A stretch of 34,893 nucleotides of DNA from Ilumatobacteraceae bacterium (GTDB taxonomy: Bacteria; Actinomycetota; Acidimicrobiia; Acidimicrobiales; Ilumatobacteraceae): the NCBI GenBank assembly GCA_009694565.1, contig SHUR01000007.1, positions 1 to 34,893 on the forward strand, written 5' to 3'. Below, piece by piece: positions 18,351 to 28,193 of this stretch. The position numbers were made by a program, and so were the translations under genes. Numbering within the stretch: position 1 is the stretch's first letter; each line of letters begins with the position of its first letter. The notes beneath the pieces are model-generated. The model searched no databases. It was not told the origin of the DNA and saw only the letters and a list, made by a program, of their open reading frames with translations.

Positions 18351-20570
18351 ATGGGTACTGCCGATCGAGTTCTTCCGTGGAGACGTCAGCACAACGCGCC
18401 CATCGAAGAGTTGGCTCCACTTTTAACTGCTTTCCGTAGCCGCCATCCGAAAGCATCTGTGTCCTTGGTGAACAGGGCATACGAAGTAGCGCGTGTAGCC
18501 CACACCAATCAAATGCGTTCCTCGGGCGAAGCGTACATTAATCACCCCATAGCGGTGGCTCGCATTGTCGCTGATATCGGTCTCGATGAAGTGTCGTTGG
18601 CGGCTGCTCTGTTACACGACGCAGTAGAAGATACTGAAATAACGATTGAAGATGTTCAACGCAATTTTGGTGATGACGTTGCAATGCTTGTTGATGGAGT
18701 AACGAAACTAGAGCGGCTGCAGTTTGACTCGCGCGAGGCGCAGCAGGCTGCAACTATGCGCAAAATGTTGGTTGCGATGGCCAAAGACATGCGTGTGCTA
18801 GTGATAAAACTCGCAGACCGTTTGCATAACATGCGAACTCTTGCAGGAGTTCCGCTTGAAAAGCAGCAACGCACGGCGCAGGAAACGTTAGATATCTATG
18901 CGCCACTAGCGCATCGCATGGGAATGCAAGAAGTCAAGCAACAGTTGGAAGATTTGTCGTTTGCTGCTCTATATCCAAAACGTTTTGCAGAGTTAGATCA
19001 TTTAGTGTCCACAAGAACTCCAGAACGTGACTTGTATTTGGTGAAAGCTATTGCAGAGGTGTCAGCCAGGCTGTCAGAAGCAAATATTGGGGCTGAGGTC
19101 ACTGGTCGTGGGAAGCATCTCTGGAGCATCTACGAAAAGATGATGCAGAAGGACCGCGACTTTGATGATATTTTCGATTTAGTAGCAATCCGGATTGTTG
19201 TTGACAGTGTTCGCGATTGTTACGGTGCGCTTGGTTGCTTGCATGGCAAATGGCGACCCGTTGTTGGTCGGTTCAAGGACTACATCGCAATGCCGAAGTT
19301 CAATCTTTATCAGTCATTGCACACGACAGTGATTGGCCCCGGAGGCCGTGCGTTAGAGGTGCAAATTCGCACCCAAGAGATGCACGAACGAGCCGAGCGC
19401 GGTGTTGCTGCTCACTTTGCATACAAAGAGGGCACAGATACAAACGACACTGATTGGCTAAACCGGATCATTGACTGGCAATCAGAAATTTCAGATCCAG
19501 ACGAATTCATGGCCGATCTGAAAAATGGCCTAGAGCAGGAAGAAGTATTTGTCTTCACACCAAAGGGCAGAGTAATTACTTTGCCGATCAATTCAACACC
19601 TGTGGACTTTGCTTACACCGTGCATACAGAAGTCGGTCACTCATGCGTTGGTGCCAGAGTTAATGGCCGACTGGTATCGCTTGATTCGACATTGGCGTCT
19701 GGAGATTCCTGTGAGATCTTCACTTCAAATGTTGAAGGCGCTGGTCCATCGCGCGACTGGTTAGGTTTTGTCCAGTCGCCTCGGGCAAAGAGCAAAATCA
19801 AGAACTGGTTTACGAGAGAACGTCGCGAGGACATGGTTGAGTCCGGTCGTGATGACCTAACCGCAGAGTTGCGCAGAGAGGGTCTTCCTGTCCAGCGCAT
19901 ATGGACATCAGATGCGTTCTTGCAGGAACTAGAGGCTCTCAATATGACAGAGATCGACACGTTGTTCGCCGCCATTGGTGAGCATCATGTGTCTGCACGT
20001 GGTTTCGCTCAGCGCATTGGTCGAGCAATGCGTCGAGAAGGCAGTGATGAACAACTAGCCATGCCGATGCGCATGGATCTCATCACTACCGAAAAAAGAA
20101 GCGCAACGGGAATTCATGTTGAAGGTCTGGAAGATGTTCTTGTGCGTTTGTCACGTTGTTGCACTCCTGTGCCTGGCGATGAGATTTCAGGGTTTATAAC
20201 AAAGGGTCGTGGAGTGAGCATTCATCGCTCCGATTGTGCAAATGCTGAATCTTTGGTGGAAGGTGAACCAGCGCGAATGATTGATGTGGAATGGGCCAGA
20301 ACGTCACCTGGCACCATGTTCAATGTAGGAGTTGAAGTCGTTGCTCTTGACCGCAGCAAACTGTTGCGTGATGTGGCCAATGTTCTGTCAGAACAGCATG
20401 TCAACATAGTTGCGTGTAGCACCCATACGGGCTCTGATCGGGTAGCGAAGATGCGATTTGAATTTGAACTGGGTGACCCCAATCACCTAGACGCTGTTTT
20501 GCGGGTCATTAAGTCAATTGATTCGGTGTACGACGCATATCGCATCGTTCCTGGCGGGCAGTCCGACTAG
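18351..20570 (+). CDS. rel: Bifunctional (p)ppGpp synthetase/hydrolase (RelA/SpoT family)
   Basis: HD domain LLHDAVEDTEIT, synthetase NLYQSLHTTVIGPGG, TGS (VFTPKGRVITLP) and ACT domains. ATG 18351 preferred over TTG 18345. Confidence 0.96.
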   Translation: MGTADRVLPWRRQHNAPIEELAPLLTAFRSRHPKASVSLVNRAYEVARVAHTNQMRSSGEAYINHPIAVARIVADIGLDEVSLAAALLHDAVEDTEITIEDVQRNFGDDVAMLVDGVTKLERLQFDSREAQQAATMRKMLVAMAKDMRVLVIKLADRLHNMRTLAGVPLEKQQRTAQETLDIYAPLAHRMGMQEVKQQLEDLSFAALYPKRFAELDHLVSTRTPERDLYLVKAIAEVSARLSEANIGAEVTGRGKHLWSIYEKMMQKDRDFDDIFDLVAIRIVVDSVRDCYGALGCLHGKWRPVVGRFKDYIAMPKFNLYQSLHTTVIGPGGRALEVQIRTQEMHERAERGVAAHFAYKEGTDTNDTDWLNRIIDWQSEISDPDEFMADLKNGLEQEEVFVFTPKGRVITLPINSTPVDFAYTVHTEVGHSCVGARVNGRLVSLDSTLASGDSCEIFTSNVEGAGPSRDWLGFVQSPRAKSKIKNWFTRERREDMVESGRDDLTAELRREGLPVQRIWTSDAFLQELEALNMTEIDTLFAAIGEHHVSARGFAQRIGRAMRREGSDEQLAMPMRMDLITTEKRSATGIHVEGLEDVLVRLSRCCTPVPGDEISGFITKGRGVSIHRSDCANAESLVEGEPARMIDVEWARTSPGTMFNVGVEVVALDRSKLLRDVANVLSEQHVNIVACSTHTGSDRVAKMRFEFELGDPNHLDAVLRVIKSIDSVYDAYRIVPGGQSD

Positions 20571-20573
20571 CCT
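20568..20573 (+). promoter_or_regulatory. Candidate -10 (TAGCCT) for leaderless hisS, overlapping rel stop
   Basis: 8 nt upstream of GTG 20582; TAG of rel is 20568-20570. Confidence 0.4.
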
Positions 20574-20581
20574 GACTGGCT

Positions 20582-21859
20582 GTGTCATCGTTTCAAACAA
20601 GTCCGGGAACCCGCGATATCTTGCCGCCTCATGCGGGCAGATGGCGTGCCTTGGTGCAAATCTTTGCAGATGGTGTCGAAGCGGCCGGGTATGAGAACAT
20701 CATTCCACCGATGTTTGAAGATCTTGGTGTGTTTCAGCGTCTTGGTGACGCCACAGATGTAGTCACGAAAGAGATGTACGACTTCATGGATAAGGGCGGT
20801 CGACATATCGCTCTGCGTCCAGAGCACACCGCCAGTGTGTGTCGCGCATTCGCCCAGCACCGCCCTACTCCTCCATGGAAGGTGTGGTACTCGGGACCGA
20901 ACTTTCGGTATGAACGGCCGCAAGCCGGAAGGTTCCGACAATTTGATCAAGTTGGTATCGAAGTCTTAGGCGTAGATGATTCTCAACTTGATGTTGAAGT
21001 CATTTCTCTAGGATGGGATTTCTACAAGGCGATTGGATTGAGCAATGTGTCGCTCGTTGTAAACTCGCTTGGTGATGCGGGCGACCGAGGTCGATACGTT
21101 GAGGCGCTTGGTGTCTATTTTAAAACTCATAGTGAAACTTTGAGTCCGGAGGCAGTGAGCACATTAGAACGCAATCCTCTGCGTGTTCTTGATTCAAAGC
21201 GACCACAAGATGGCCCGGCTATCGCTGGTGCACCTACAATCGGGACGTTTCTCAGCACGGATGCTGCGGCGCATTTTGCGGCGGTGTGCGCGGGGCTTGA
21301 CTCTCTAAACATCCCGTACGTCGTGAACGAGCGACTCGTTCGTGGTCTTGATTACTACCAACGCACGACTTTTGAATTTGTCTCTGGCTCACTTGATTCT
21401 GCGCAGAATGCAGTTGGTGGCGGTGGTCGATATGACGGGTTGGTCGAAGATCTTGGAGGTCCTGCTACACCTGGAATTGGGTTTGCGCTCGGAGTAGATC
21501 GCACGTTGCTTGCCTGTGATGCGGAAGGTTGTTTTGCGTACGGGTTTCCAGTCTTAGATGTTTTTGTGATCGATACCACCGGTGGAAGCCACGCGCTTTC
21601 CATCACTCATCAATTGCGTCATAGCGGGTTCTCTGCCGATCGAGCATTTGAAGGTCGCAGCATGAAGTCACAGATGAAGAGCGCAGATCGAAGTGGGGCA
21701 CAGGTCGCTGTGATTATTGGTGATTCTGAAATTGAACAATCCACCTGTACCGTACGCAACCTTTCAACATCCGAACAAACAACTATTCCATCAGTCGAAC
21801 TACAGAGCCATCTGGAGTCGGTTCTTGGACTAAGACAGCCAAGGCGGCAAACCCCATGA
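20582..21859 (+). CDS. hisS: Histidyl-tRNA synthetase
   Basis: GTRDILPPHAGRW, LRPEHTASVCRAFA, FRYERPQAGRFRQFDQVG, VRGLDYYQRTTFEF. Confidence 0.96.
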   Translation: MSSFQTSPGTRDILPPHAGRWRALVQIFADGVEAAGYENIIPPMFEDLGVFQRLGDATDVVTKEMYDFMDKGGRHIALRPEHTASVCRAFAQHRPTPPWKVWYSGPNFRYERPQAGRFRQFDQVGIEVLGVDDSQLDVEVISLGWDFYKAIGLSNVSLVVNSLGDAGDRGRYVEALGVYFKTHSETLSPEAVSTLERNPLRVLDSKRPQDGPAIAGAPTIGTFLSTDAAAHFAAVCAGLDSLNIPYVVNERLVRGLDYYQRTTFEFVSGSLDSAQNAVGGGGRYDGLVEDLGGPATPGIGFALGVDRTLLACDAEGCFAYGFPVLDVFVIDTTGGSHALSITHQLRHSGFSADRAFEGRSMKSQMKSADRSGAQVAVIIGDSEIEQSTCTVRNLSTSEQTTIPSVELQSHLESVLGLRQPRRQTP

Positions 21860-23619
21860 GATCCACTGCAATGCGAACACACATGTGTGGAGAACTAGAT
21901 ATTGCGAGCGTTGGACAGACTGTTTCGCTCTGTGGTTGGGTAGCTCGTCGTCGTGAGCACGGCGAACACCTGGCATTCATCGATATTCGTGATCACTCCG
22001 GAATCATGCAGTGTGTCGTTGATAATGATGTAGATGTTCGTAGTGAATACGTCATCAGGGTTACCGGAGTCGTACGTGCTCGTCCTGAAGGAACTATTAA
22101 TTCTTCACTCACTACTGGCATGGTGGAAATCGGTGATTGTATTGTTGAGATTCTTAACTCGGCTGAACCACCACCGTTTCCCGTCGATGCGCGTGCAGAT
22201 GATGTTGATGAATCGATTCGTTTGAAGTTCCGATATCTCGATATCCGACGTGAACGGATGCAAAAGAACTTGCGTGTGCGCGCACAGATCAACAGTGCCA
22301 TTCGCAAGGAAATGGAAACCAACGGATTCGTTGAAGTTGAAACTCCATTCTTAATGCCATCTACTCCTGAAGGCGCACGTGAATTTCTAGTTCCTTCTCG
22401 AAAAGAACCCGGTTCGTTCTTCGCATTGCCACAGTCGCCTCAACTATGGAAGCAATTGCTCATGGTGGCAGGAGTGGATAGGTATTACCAGATTGCTAGG
22501 TGTCTACGTGATGAAGACTTGCGTGCCGATCGCCAGTATGAATTCATGCAGCTTGATGCGGAGATGTCGTTCGTGTCTCAAGATGACGTGCTGGAAAATA
22601 TTGGTCGCGCAGTAGTTGCTGCGGCCATTGCCGTTACCGGTGAAGCGCCACCCGAAATTGAACGCATTACTTGGCATGACGCAATGAATCGTTTCGGCAT
22701 TGATAAGCCAGACCTTCGGTTCGCAATGGAACTTATTGAATTAACTCCTCTTTTTGCTGGCACTGAATTCAAAGCGTTTGCTGGAGCATCGTGCATTAAG
22801 GGGATATGTGTTGATGCCAAGATCTACCCGGAGGCAGCAGCTTTTGGTCGCAACAAACTAGATGGCCTCACTGATCGTGCCAAGAAAATCGGTGCAAAAG
22901 GGCTCGTATGGATGAAGATTGGTGCAGACGGCGCTATCGATTCTCCGGTTGCAAAGTTCCTTAGTGATGACGAAAAGAGTGCACTAGTTGCCGTAATGGG
23001 AGCCACAGAAGGGGACTTACTGTTGTTGGTTGCAGACGAATGGGACACCACATGTGAAGTTCTCGGACAATTACGCAATGACATTGGTCGTCCGCCAGTT
23101 CATCAAGGACCGTATAAATATGTATGGGTCACTGAGTTCCCGTTGTTTATTGGTATTGATCCAGTCTCTGGTCGCCCTCGCCCTGGACACCACCCGTTTT
23201 GCCAGCCACATCCCGATGACATGTCTTTGTTTGATACAGAGCCATTGAAGGTTCGCGCTTTGGCATACGACCTTGTTTTGAACGGTTGGGAATTGGGCTC
23301 AGGTTCTATTCGTATTCATGAGCCTGAAATGCAACGTCGCGTGTTTAACCAATTGGGAATCAGCGACGAAGAAGCAGACAAGCGATTCGGATTCTTTTTG
23401 CAACCGTTCAAGTACGGAGCGCCTCCACATGGTGGATTCGCTTTCGGTATCGATCGTTTGGCTGCAATTTTGGCCGGCGAAGAGAACATTCGTGAAGTCA
23501 TTGCGTTTCCTAAGACACAGAGCGGCTCAGATCCAATGACGAATGCACCGACCCCTGTCGATCCTGCACATCTTGCTGAATTAGGTCTTCGGTTGTTGCC
23601 ACCACCCGCTTCGTCGTAG
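21856..23619 (+). CDS. aspS: Aspartyl-tRNA synthetase (start ATG 21856 or 21871)
   Basis: GWVARRREHGEHLAFIDIRDHSG, FLVPSRKEPGSFFALPQSPQLWKQLLMVAGVDRYYQIARCLRDEDLRADRQYEF, GGFAFGIDRLAAIL. Confidence 0.96.
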   Translation: MRSTAMRTHMCGELDIASVGQTVSLCGWVARRREHGEHLAFIDIRDHSGIMQCVVDNDVDVRSEYVIRVTGVVRARPEGTINSSLTTGMVEIGDCIVEILNSAEPPPFPVDARADDVDESIRLKFRYLDIRRERMQKNLRVRAQINSAIRKEMETNGFVEVETPFLMPSTPEGAREFLVPSRKEPGSFFALPQSPQLWKQLLMVAGVDRYYQIARCLRDEDLRADRQYEFMQLDAEMSFVSQDDVLENIGRAVVAAAIAVTGEAPPEIERITWHDAMNRFGIDKPDLRFAMELIELTPLFAGTEFKAFAGASCIKGICVDAKIYPEAAAFGRNKLDGLTDRAKKIGAKGLVWMKIGADGAIDSPVAKFLSDDEKSALVAVMGATEGDLLLLVADEWDTTCEVLGQLRNDIGRPPVHQGPYKYVWVTEFPLFIGIDPVSGRPRPGHHPFCQPHPDDMSLFDTEPLKVRALAYDLVLNGWELGSGSIRIHEPEMQRRVFNQLGISDEEADKRFGFFLQPFKYGAPPHGGFAFGIDRLAAILAGEENIREVIAFPKTQSGSDPMTNAPTPVDPAHLAELGLRLLPPPASS

Positions 23620-23621
23620 TT

Positions 23622-24791
23622 GTGGATTCCCCTGACCTCTTTACTGCATCGATAGAAGATCGAATCGCAGCGCGGTCACCGCTTGCTGCACGGATGCGTC
23701 CTCGTTCTCTCGATGATGTTGTAGGTCAGAGTCATTTAGTTGGCCCAACAGGTCCACTGCGTCGATTGATTGAGAGCGATCGCTTGTCTTCGATCATTGT
23801 GTGGGGGCCACCTGGTACAGGAAAGACCACCTTGGCTGAACTCGTGGCGTCAACAACTCAACGCAGTTTTGAGCGTTTAAGTGCGGTAACTGCTGGTGTG
23901 AAAGATATTCGTGAAGTCATAGAGACTGCACGGCGAAGGCTCACCATTGATGATCGCGGAACAGTTGTTTTTGTCGACGAGATTCACCGGTTCTCTACGG
24001 TGCAGCAAGACGCTCTCCTGCATGCTGTAGAAAGTGGTCTCATCACTCTTGTGGGCGCAACAACGGAGAACCCTGCGTTCTCTGTAAATCCATCTCTTCG
24101 CAGTCGCTCGTCTGTATTTGCTCTGAAGCCAGTTGACGCAGAAGCGATAATGGAGTTGCTCCATCGCGCAGTTGTGACCGAAGGTATTCCTGCTGATGAA
24201 GATGCGCTTGAGCTGATTTCTCGACGCGTCACGGGAGATGCTCGCCAAGCCTTGACGGCATTCGAAGTGTGCTGTGCACTCGCTACAAATGGCCGCATTG
24301 ACATCGCAGCCGCTACCACGGCCCTTGATACGAGTGTGTCGCGTATGGGGCGAGATGATCATTACGACGTGATCTCTGCCTTCATTAAATCAATGCGCGC
24401 GAGCGATGTAGACGTCGCACTGCATTGGCTCGCCAGAATGTTTGAAGCAGGCGAGGATCCACGTTTTATTGCTCGTCGAATGATGATTTTCGCCAGCGAA
24501 GATATTGGAATGGCCGATAACAATGCACTCCTTGTTGCAACTGCAGCAGCCCAAGTGCTTGAGAGAGTTGGATTGCCAGAGGCTCAACTGAATCTCGCTC
24601 ATGCTGTGATCTACTTGGCCCGTGCTCCGAAGAGCCGAGCAGTGATAGATGCAATATCGCGCGCCCTGTCTGACGTGCGCGAAGGCCATACGGGGCAAGC
24701 ACCTCCGACCACTGTGCAGCCCCCGTCGTATCTTCCGTTGGGATTAGGTGAATTGCGGTACTACGGTGAAGACCATGAGGACTCTGAATAA
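23622..24791 (+). CDS. rarA: Replication-associated recombination ATPase RarA/MgsA
   Basis: LAARMRPRSLDDVVGQSHLVG, GPPGTGKTTLAELVA, FVDEIHRF, GATTENPAFSVNPSLRSRSSVFAL, FASEDIGMADNNALL. Confidence 0.94.
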   Translation: MDSPDLFTASIEDRIAARSPLAARMRPRSLDDVVGQSHLVGPTGPLRRLIESDRLSSIIVWGPPGTGKTTLAELVASTTQRSFERLSAVTAGVKDIREVIETARRRLTIDDRGTVVFVDEIHRFSTVQQDALLHAVESGLITLVGATTENPAFSVNPSLRSRSSVFALKPVDAEAIMELLHRAVVTEGIPADEDALELISRRVTGDARQALTAFEVCCALATNGRIDIAAATTALDTSVSRMGRDDHYDVISAFIKSMRASDVDVALHWLARMFEAGEDPRFIARRMMIFASEDIGMADNNALLVATAAAQVLERVGLPEAQLNLAHAVIYLARAPKSRAVIDAISRALSDVREGHTGQAPPTTVQPPSYLPLGLGELRYYGEDHEDSE

Positions 24792-24812
24792 CGCTGTCAC
24801 GGTGTCGCTGTC

Positions 24813-25115
24813 ATGATGCGACGAATGTTTTGGTTTGCGTCCGGGGCGATAGTTGGAGCGAGCATTGTGGTCTGGGCGAAACGAACCATCGTGACCGTGT
24901 CTGAGAAATTGACACCTGCCAACATCGCTGACGCCATTGCTGTTGGTCTTCGGCACAGTGTTATGGCCCTGTTTGATGGTGTGATGTCCTTGATTGATGC
25001 ATACCGCAATAGGGAAACGTCTGGCTCGGCGTCAACGTCATCACCAATGTCCAGTGCGTCTGCTGCTCCGACTCGTCGCCATAACCCACCCCGCCAGAGA
25101 ACCAGCCATCGCTAA
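24813..25115 (+). CDS. Small membrane-anchored protein, DUF6167-like
   Basis: FWFASGAIVGASIVVWAKRTIVTVSEKLTPANIADAIAVGLRH; located between rarA and alaS, where such small proteins occur in other actinobacteria. Confidence 0.6.
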   Translation: MMRRMFWFASGAIVGASIVVWAKRTIVTVSEKLTPANIADAIAVGLRHSVMALFDGVMSLIDAYRNRETSGSASTSSPMSSASAAPTRRHNPPRQRTSHR

Positions 25116-25118
25116 GAT
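25113..25118 (+). promoter_or_regulatory. Candidate -10 (TAAGAT) for leaderless alaS, overlapping upstream stop
   Basis: 9 nt upstream of ATG 25128; TAA stop is 25113-25115. Confidence 0.42.
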
Positions 25119-25127
25119 GGTGCCTTC

Positions 25128-27761
25128 ATGGCATCGTCGACAAATTCCAGTATCCCGCGCTCAGCTGACGCGCTTCGTGGAGCGTTCTCTGGCTACTTTG
25201 CCGACAAGGGACACACCATTGTCCCGTCTGCGAGCCTGATTCCGCACGACCCCACCTTGTTGTTCACTGTGGCAGGCATGGTGCCGTTCAAGCCCTATTT
25301 CATGGGAGACGAAGTCGCTCCGTATAACCGAGCAGTCACGGTTCAAAAATGTGTCCGAGCCGGTGGTAAACACAATGACCTTGATGAGGTGGGACGTACG
25401 AAGCGTCACCTTGTGTTTTTCGAAATGCTTGGCAATTTCAGTTTCGGTGACTATTTCAAATCCAATGCAATTCCCTGGTCGTGGGAACTGGTAACAGAGG
25501 TTTTCGGCTTCGACGGCGATCGCTTATGGATCACCGTGCACGAATCAGATGATGAAGCTGAAGCAATGTGGCATGAACAAGTAGGAGTGCCAATGAATCG
25601 CATTCAGCGACTTGGCGACAAAGACAATTTCTGGCAAGCAGGAGACACCGGACCATGCGGACCATGTTCTGAAATTCACATCGACCGAGGTGTCGCATTC
25701 GGGCCTGACGGCGGTCCTGCAAACGACCCAACTGGCGATCGGTTTATGGAGTTCTGGAACCTTGTATTCATGCAATACAACCAAGCTCCTGATGGTTCCC
25801 GCACGCCGTTGCCAAAGCCCAGTATCGATACCGGAGCTGGCCTTGAACGAATTCTTGCCCTTGTACAGGGAGTTGACTCGGTATGGGAGACAGACGTGTT
25901 ATTCCCGATCATTGAACAAGCACAGTCCACCACCGGGGCGCACTACAAAATCGGCGACTATGAAGACCGCAATAGCTTCAGTTTGCGTGTACTGGCAGAA
26001 CACGCGCGGTCTGCAGCGATGCTTATTAACGACGGTGTATTTCCAAGTAATGAAAACCGTGGCTATGTACTGCGGCGCATCATCCGTCGCGCAGTTCGCC
26101 ATGCCTATTTGCTCGGAACAGAGAAGCTCGTGATGCCCTCATTGGCTAATACAGCGATAGACGTCATGGCTAACGCGTACCCCGATGTTGCTAAGAACAA
26201 GGACTTTGTGTTGGGTGTTTTGACAAAGGAAGAAGAACGGTTCCGTCATACTTTGAAGACCGGTTTGTCGATCCTTGAAGATGATTTGTCTGGTGACAGC
26301 AAGAAGTTGTCTGGCACATCGGCGTTCTTGTTGCATGACACGTACGGATTCCCATTGGAACTAACGCAAGAGATTGCCAGTGAACGGGGAGTCGAAGTCG
26401 ATATCGCTGGTTTTCAATCTGAAATGAACGAACAGCGGACTCGTGCCAAGAGTGCGCGTAAGTCTGGTCGTTCCGATTCAGACCGTGTTGAGGCATATCG
26501 CGAGGTTATGGAAACTCATGGAGTCACCGAGTTTGTTGGGTATGTTCATGACTCTTCTGAGTCAACTGTTCTCGCAGTAATTGACGGTGATGACTCGTGT
26601 GTCGAAGTTTTCCTCGATCACACACCGTTTTACGCCGAGAGCGGTGGTCAAGTTGGGGACATTGGAATCATCAGTGGCGATGGTTTCCAATTGTCAGTCA
26701 TTGATACAAACTTCGCATTGCCAGGACTACGCCGACACGTGTGCCGAGTTATGTCTGGTGAACCCACCGAAGGGGTAGGAGTCACTGCTCGAATAGACGT
26801 AGAAGCGCGCACGGCTACCCGACGTAATCACACAGGAACACATGTCTTGCATTGGGCGCTTCGTGCGGTGTTGGGTGAACACGTCAAACAAGCAGGCTCG
26901 CTTGTCTCTCCTGATCGGTTGCGCTTTGACTTTAGTCACTATGACGCGGTCTCAGATGAAGAGATCATCAGAATTGAGACGCTGGCTAATGCTCAGGTCT
27001 TAGCCAATTCACCTGTCACTGCCACCGAATCTTCTAAAGAAGAAGCACTAGCTGCAGGCGCTATTGCGTTCTTCGGCGATAAGTACGGCGATATTGTTCG
27101 CGTCTTGAATGCAGGGGCATCGACTGAATTGTGCGGAGGAACTCATGTGTCAGCAACTGGTGATATCGGTTTCATCAAAATTATTGGAGAGTCCTCCATT
27201 GGCTCAAACTTGCGTCGTATCGAGGCTGTAACCGGCGCAAATGCTGTTTCGTACATGCAGCGCAACGATGCCATTTTGAATGAAATTTCTCAGGCAGTCG
27301 GCGTGCGTCCCGACGAAGCGGTTGCTGGCGTATCACGGAGACTTGATGAACTGAAAGCTGCCCACGATGAAATCAAAGTCTTGCGTGGGAAGTTGTCGGT
27401 TGGACGTGCAGTTGAGTTAGCAGCTACAGCAGTTGATGGTCTTGTCGTTGCGCGCGTTGATGGGCTTACCGCTGGTGATGTGAGAGACCTCGCAATTGCC
27501 ATTCGCCAGCAGCCTGGCGTTATTGCTGTCATAGTCGGCGCTGTCACTGATACGGGTGGAGTGTCGCTCGTTGCGGCTACCACCCCTGCAGTGAAAGGTA
27601 ATGCGTCAGACCTCATTAAGGAAGCTGCCCGCGCAGTAGGTGGTGGCGGTGGTGGCAAAGGTGACATTGCAACAGCTGGTGGAAAGAATCCCGCAGCACT
27701 AGACGAAGCGTTACAACTTGCACAGGACAAGACCCGAGCTGCCATCGGCTCGATTGCATAA
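25128..27761 (+). CDS. alaS: Alanyl-tRNA synthetase
   Basis: FTVAGMVPFKPYFMGDEVAPYNRAVTVQKCVRAGGKHNDLDEVGRTKRHLVFFEMLGNFSFGDYFK; NHTGTHVLHWALR; ELCGGTHVSATGDIG. Confidence 0.98.
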   Translation: MASSTNSSIPRSADALRGAFSGYFADKGHTIVPSASLIPHDPTLLFTVAGMVPFKPYFMGDEVAPYNRAVTVQKCVRAGGKHNDLDEVGRTKRHLVFFEMLGNFSFGDYFKSNAIPWSWELVTEVFGFDGDRLWITVHESDDEAEAMWHEQVGVPMNRIQRLGDKDNFWQAGDTGPCGPCSEIHIDRGVAFGPDGGPANDPTGDRFMEFWNLVFMQYNQAPDGSRTPLPKPSIDTGAGLERILALVQGVDSVWETDVLFPIIEQAQSTTGAHYKIGDYEDRNSFSLRVLAEHARSAAMLINDGVFPSNENRGYVLRRIIRRAVRHAYLLGTEKLVMPSLANTAIDVMANAYPDVAKNKDFVLGVLTKEEERFRHTLKTGLSILEDDLSGDSKKLSGTSAFLLHDTYGFPLELTQEIASERGVEVDIAGFQSEMNEQRTRAKSARKSGRSDSDRVEAYREVMETHGVTEFVGYVHDSSESTVLAVIDGDDSCVEVFLDHTPFYAESGGQVGDIGIISGDGFQLSVIDTNFALPGLRRHVCRVMSGEPTEGVGVTARIDVEARTATRRNHTGTHVLHWALRAVLGEHVKQAGSLVSPDRLRFDFSHYDAVSDEEIIRIETLANAQVLANSPVTATESSKEEALAAGAIAFFGDKYGDIVRVLNAGASTELCGGTHVSATGDIGFIKIIGESSIGSNLRRIEAVTGANAVSYMQRNDAILNEISQAVGVRPDEAVAGVSRRLDELKAAHDEIKVLRGKLSVGRAVELAATAVDGLVVARVDGLTAGDVRDLAIAIRQQPGVIAVIVGAVTDTGGVSLVAATTPAVKGNASDLIKEAARAVGGGGGGKGDIATAGGKNPAALDEALQLAQDKTRAAIGSIA

Positions 27762-27764
27762 TTT

Positions 27765-28193
27765 GTGAGAGTGCTTGGCATTGATCTCGGTTCGAAGCGA
27801 ATCGGCATTGCAACATCTGATCGCAGTGGCACCATTGCGACTCCGTTCACCGTCTTGAAGCGATGCGGATCTATGGGTGGCGATCACCGCAATATCGCAA
27901 AGATGGTTGTTGAAGAAGAAGCTGAGGCCGTCATCGTGGGACTCCCTTTAAATATGGATGGGTCTGAAGGAAAGGCTGCACAAGCTGCCCGAGTCGAAGC
28001 TGCGCGCATGGCTACGGTTGTGGGCGTACCTGTTCATGTTCATGATGAACGTCTGACAACGGTGGAAGCAGATCGAGTGTTGATGGAACAAAAGATGAAT
28101 GCTCAGGCGCGTCGCCGCGTTGTCGACAAAGTCGCTGCTGCAGTCATGTTGCAGTCATGGTTAGACACACAAGCTCATCAGGCGGGTTCATGA
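27765..28193 (+). CDS. ruvX: Putative pre-16S rRNA nuclease (YqgF/RuvX); start GTG 27765 or 27771
   Basis: RVLGIDLGSKRIGIATSD, VGLPLNMDGSEG, DERLTTVEADRVLME. Confidence 0.93.
   Translation: MRVLGIDLGSKRIGIATSDRSGTIATPFTVLKRCGSMGGDHRNIAKMVVEEEAEAVIVGLPLNMDGSEGKAAQAARVEAARMATVVGVPVHVHDERLTTVEADRVLMEQKMNAQARRRVVDKVAAAVMLQSWLDTQAHQAGS

Noticed and set aside
27641-27690. GGT/GGC-rich repeat (GGTGGTGGCGGTGGTGGC) as a microsatellite or regulatory repeat
   Set aside because: Encodes the Gly-rich C-terminal segment typical of AlaRS (AVGGGGGGKGDIATAGGKN).
25161-27816. Many ORFs of 60-190 aa antisense or out of frame within alaS, hisS, aspS and other housekeeping genes (e.g. 27290..27850 -, 25612..26133 +)
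   Set aside because: They lie wholly inside strongly supported conserved CDSs, have low-complexity or incoherent translations, and show no recognisable motifs; interpreted as frame shadows.
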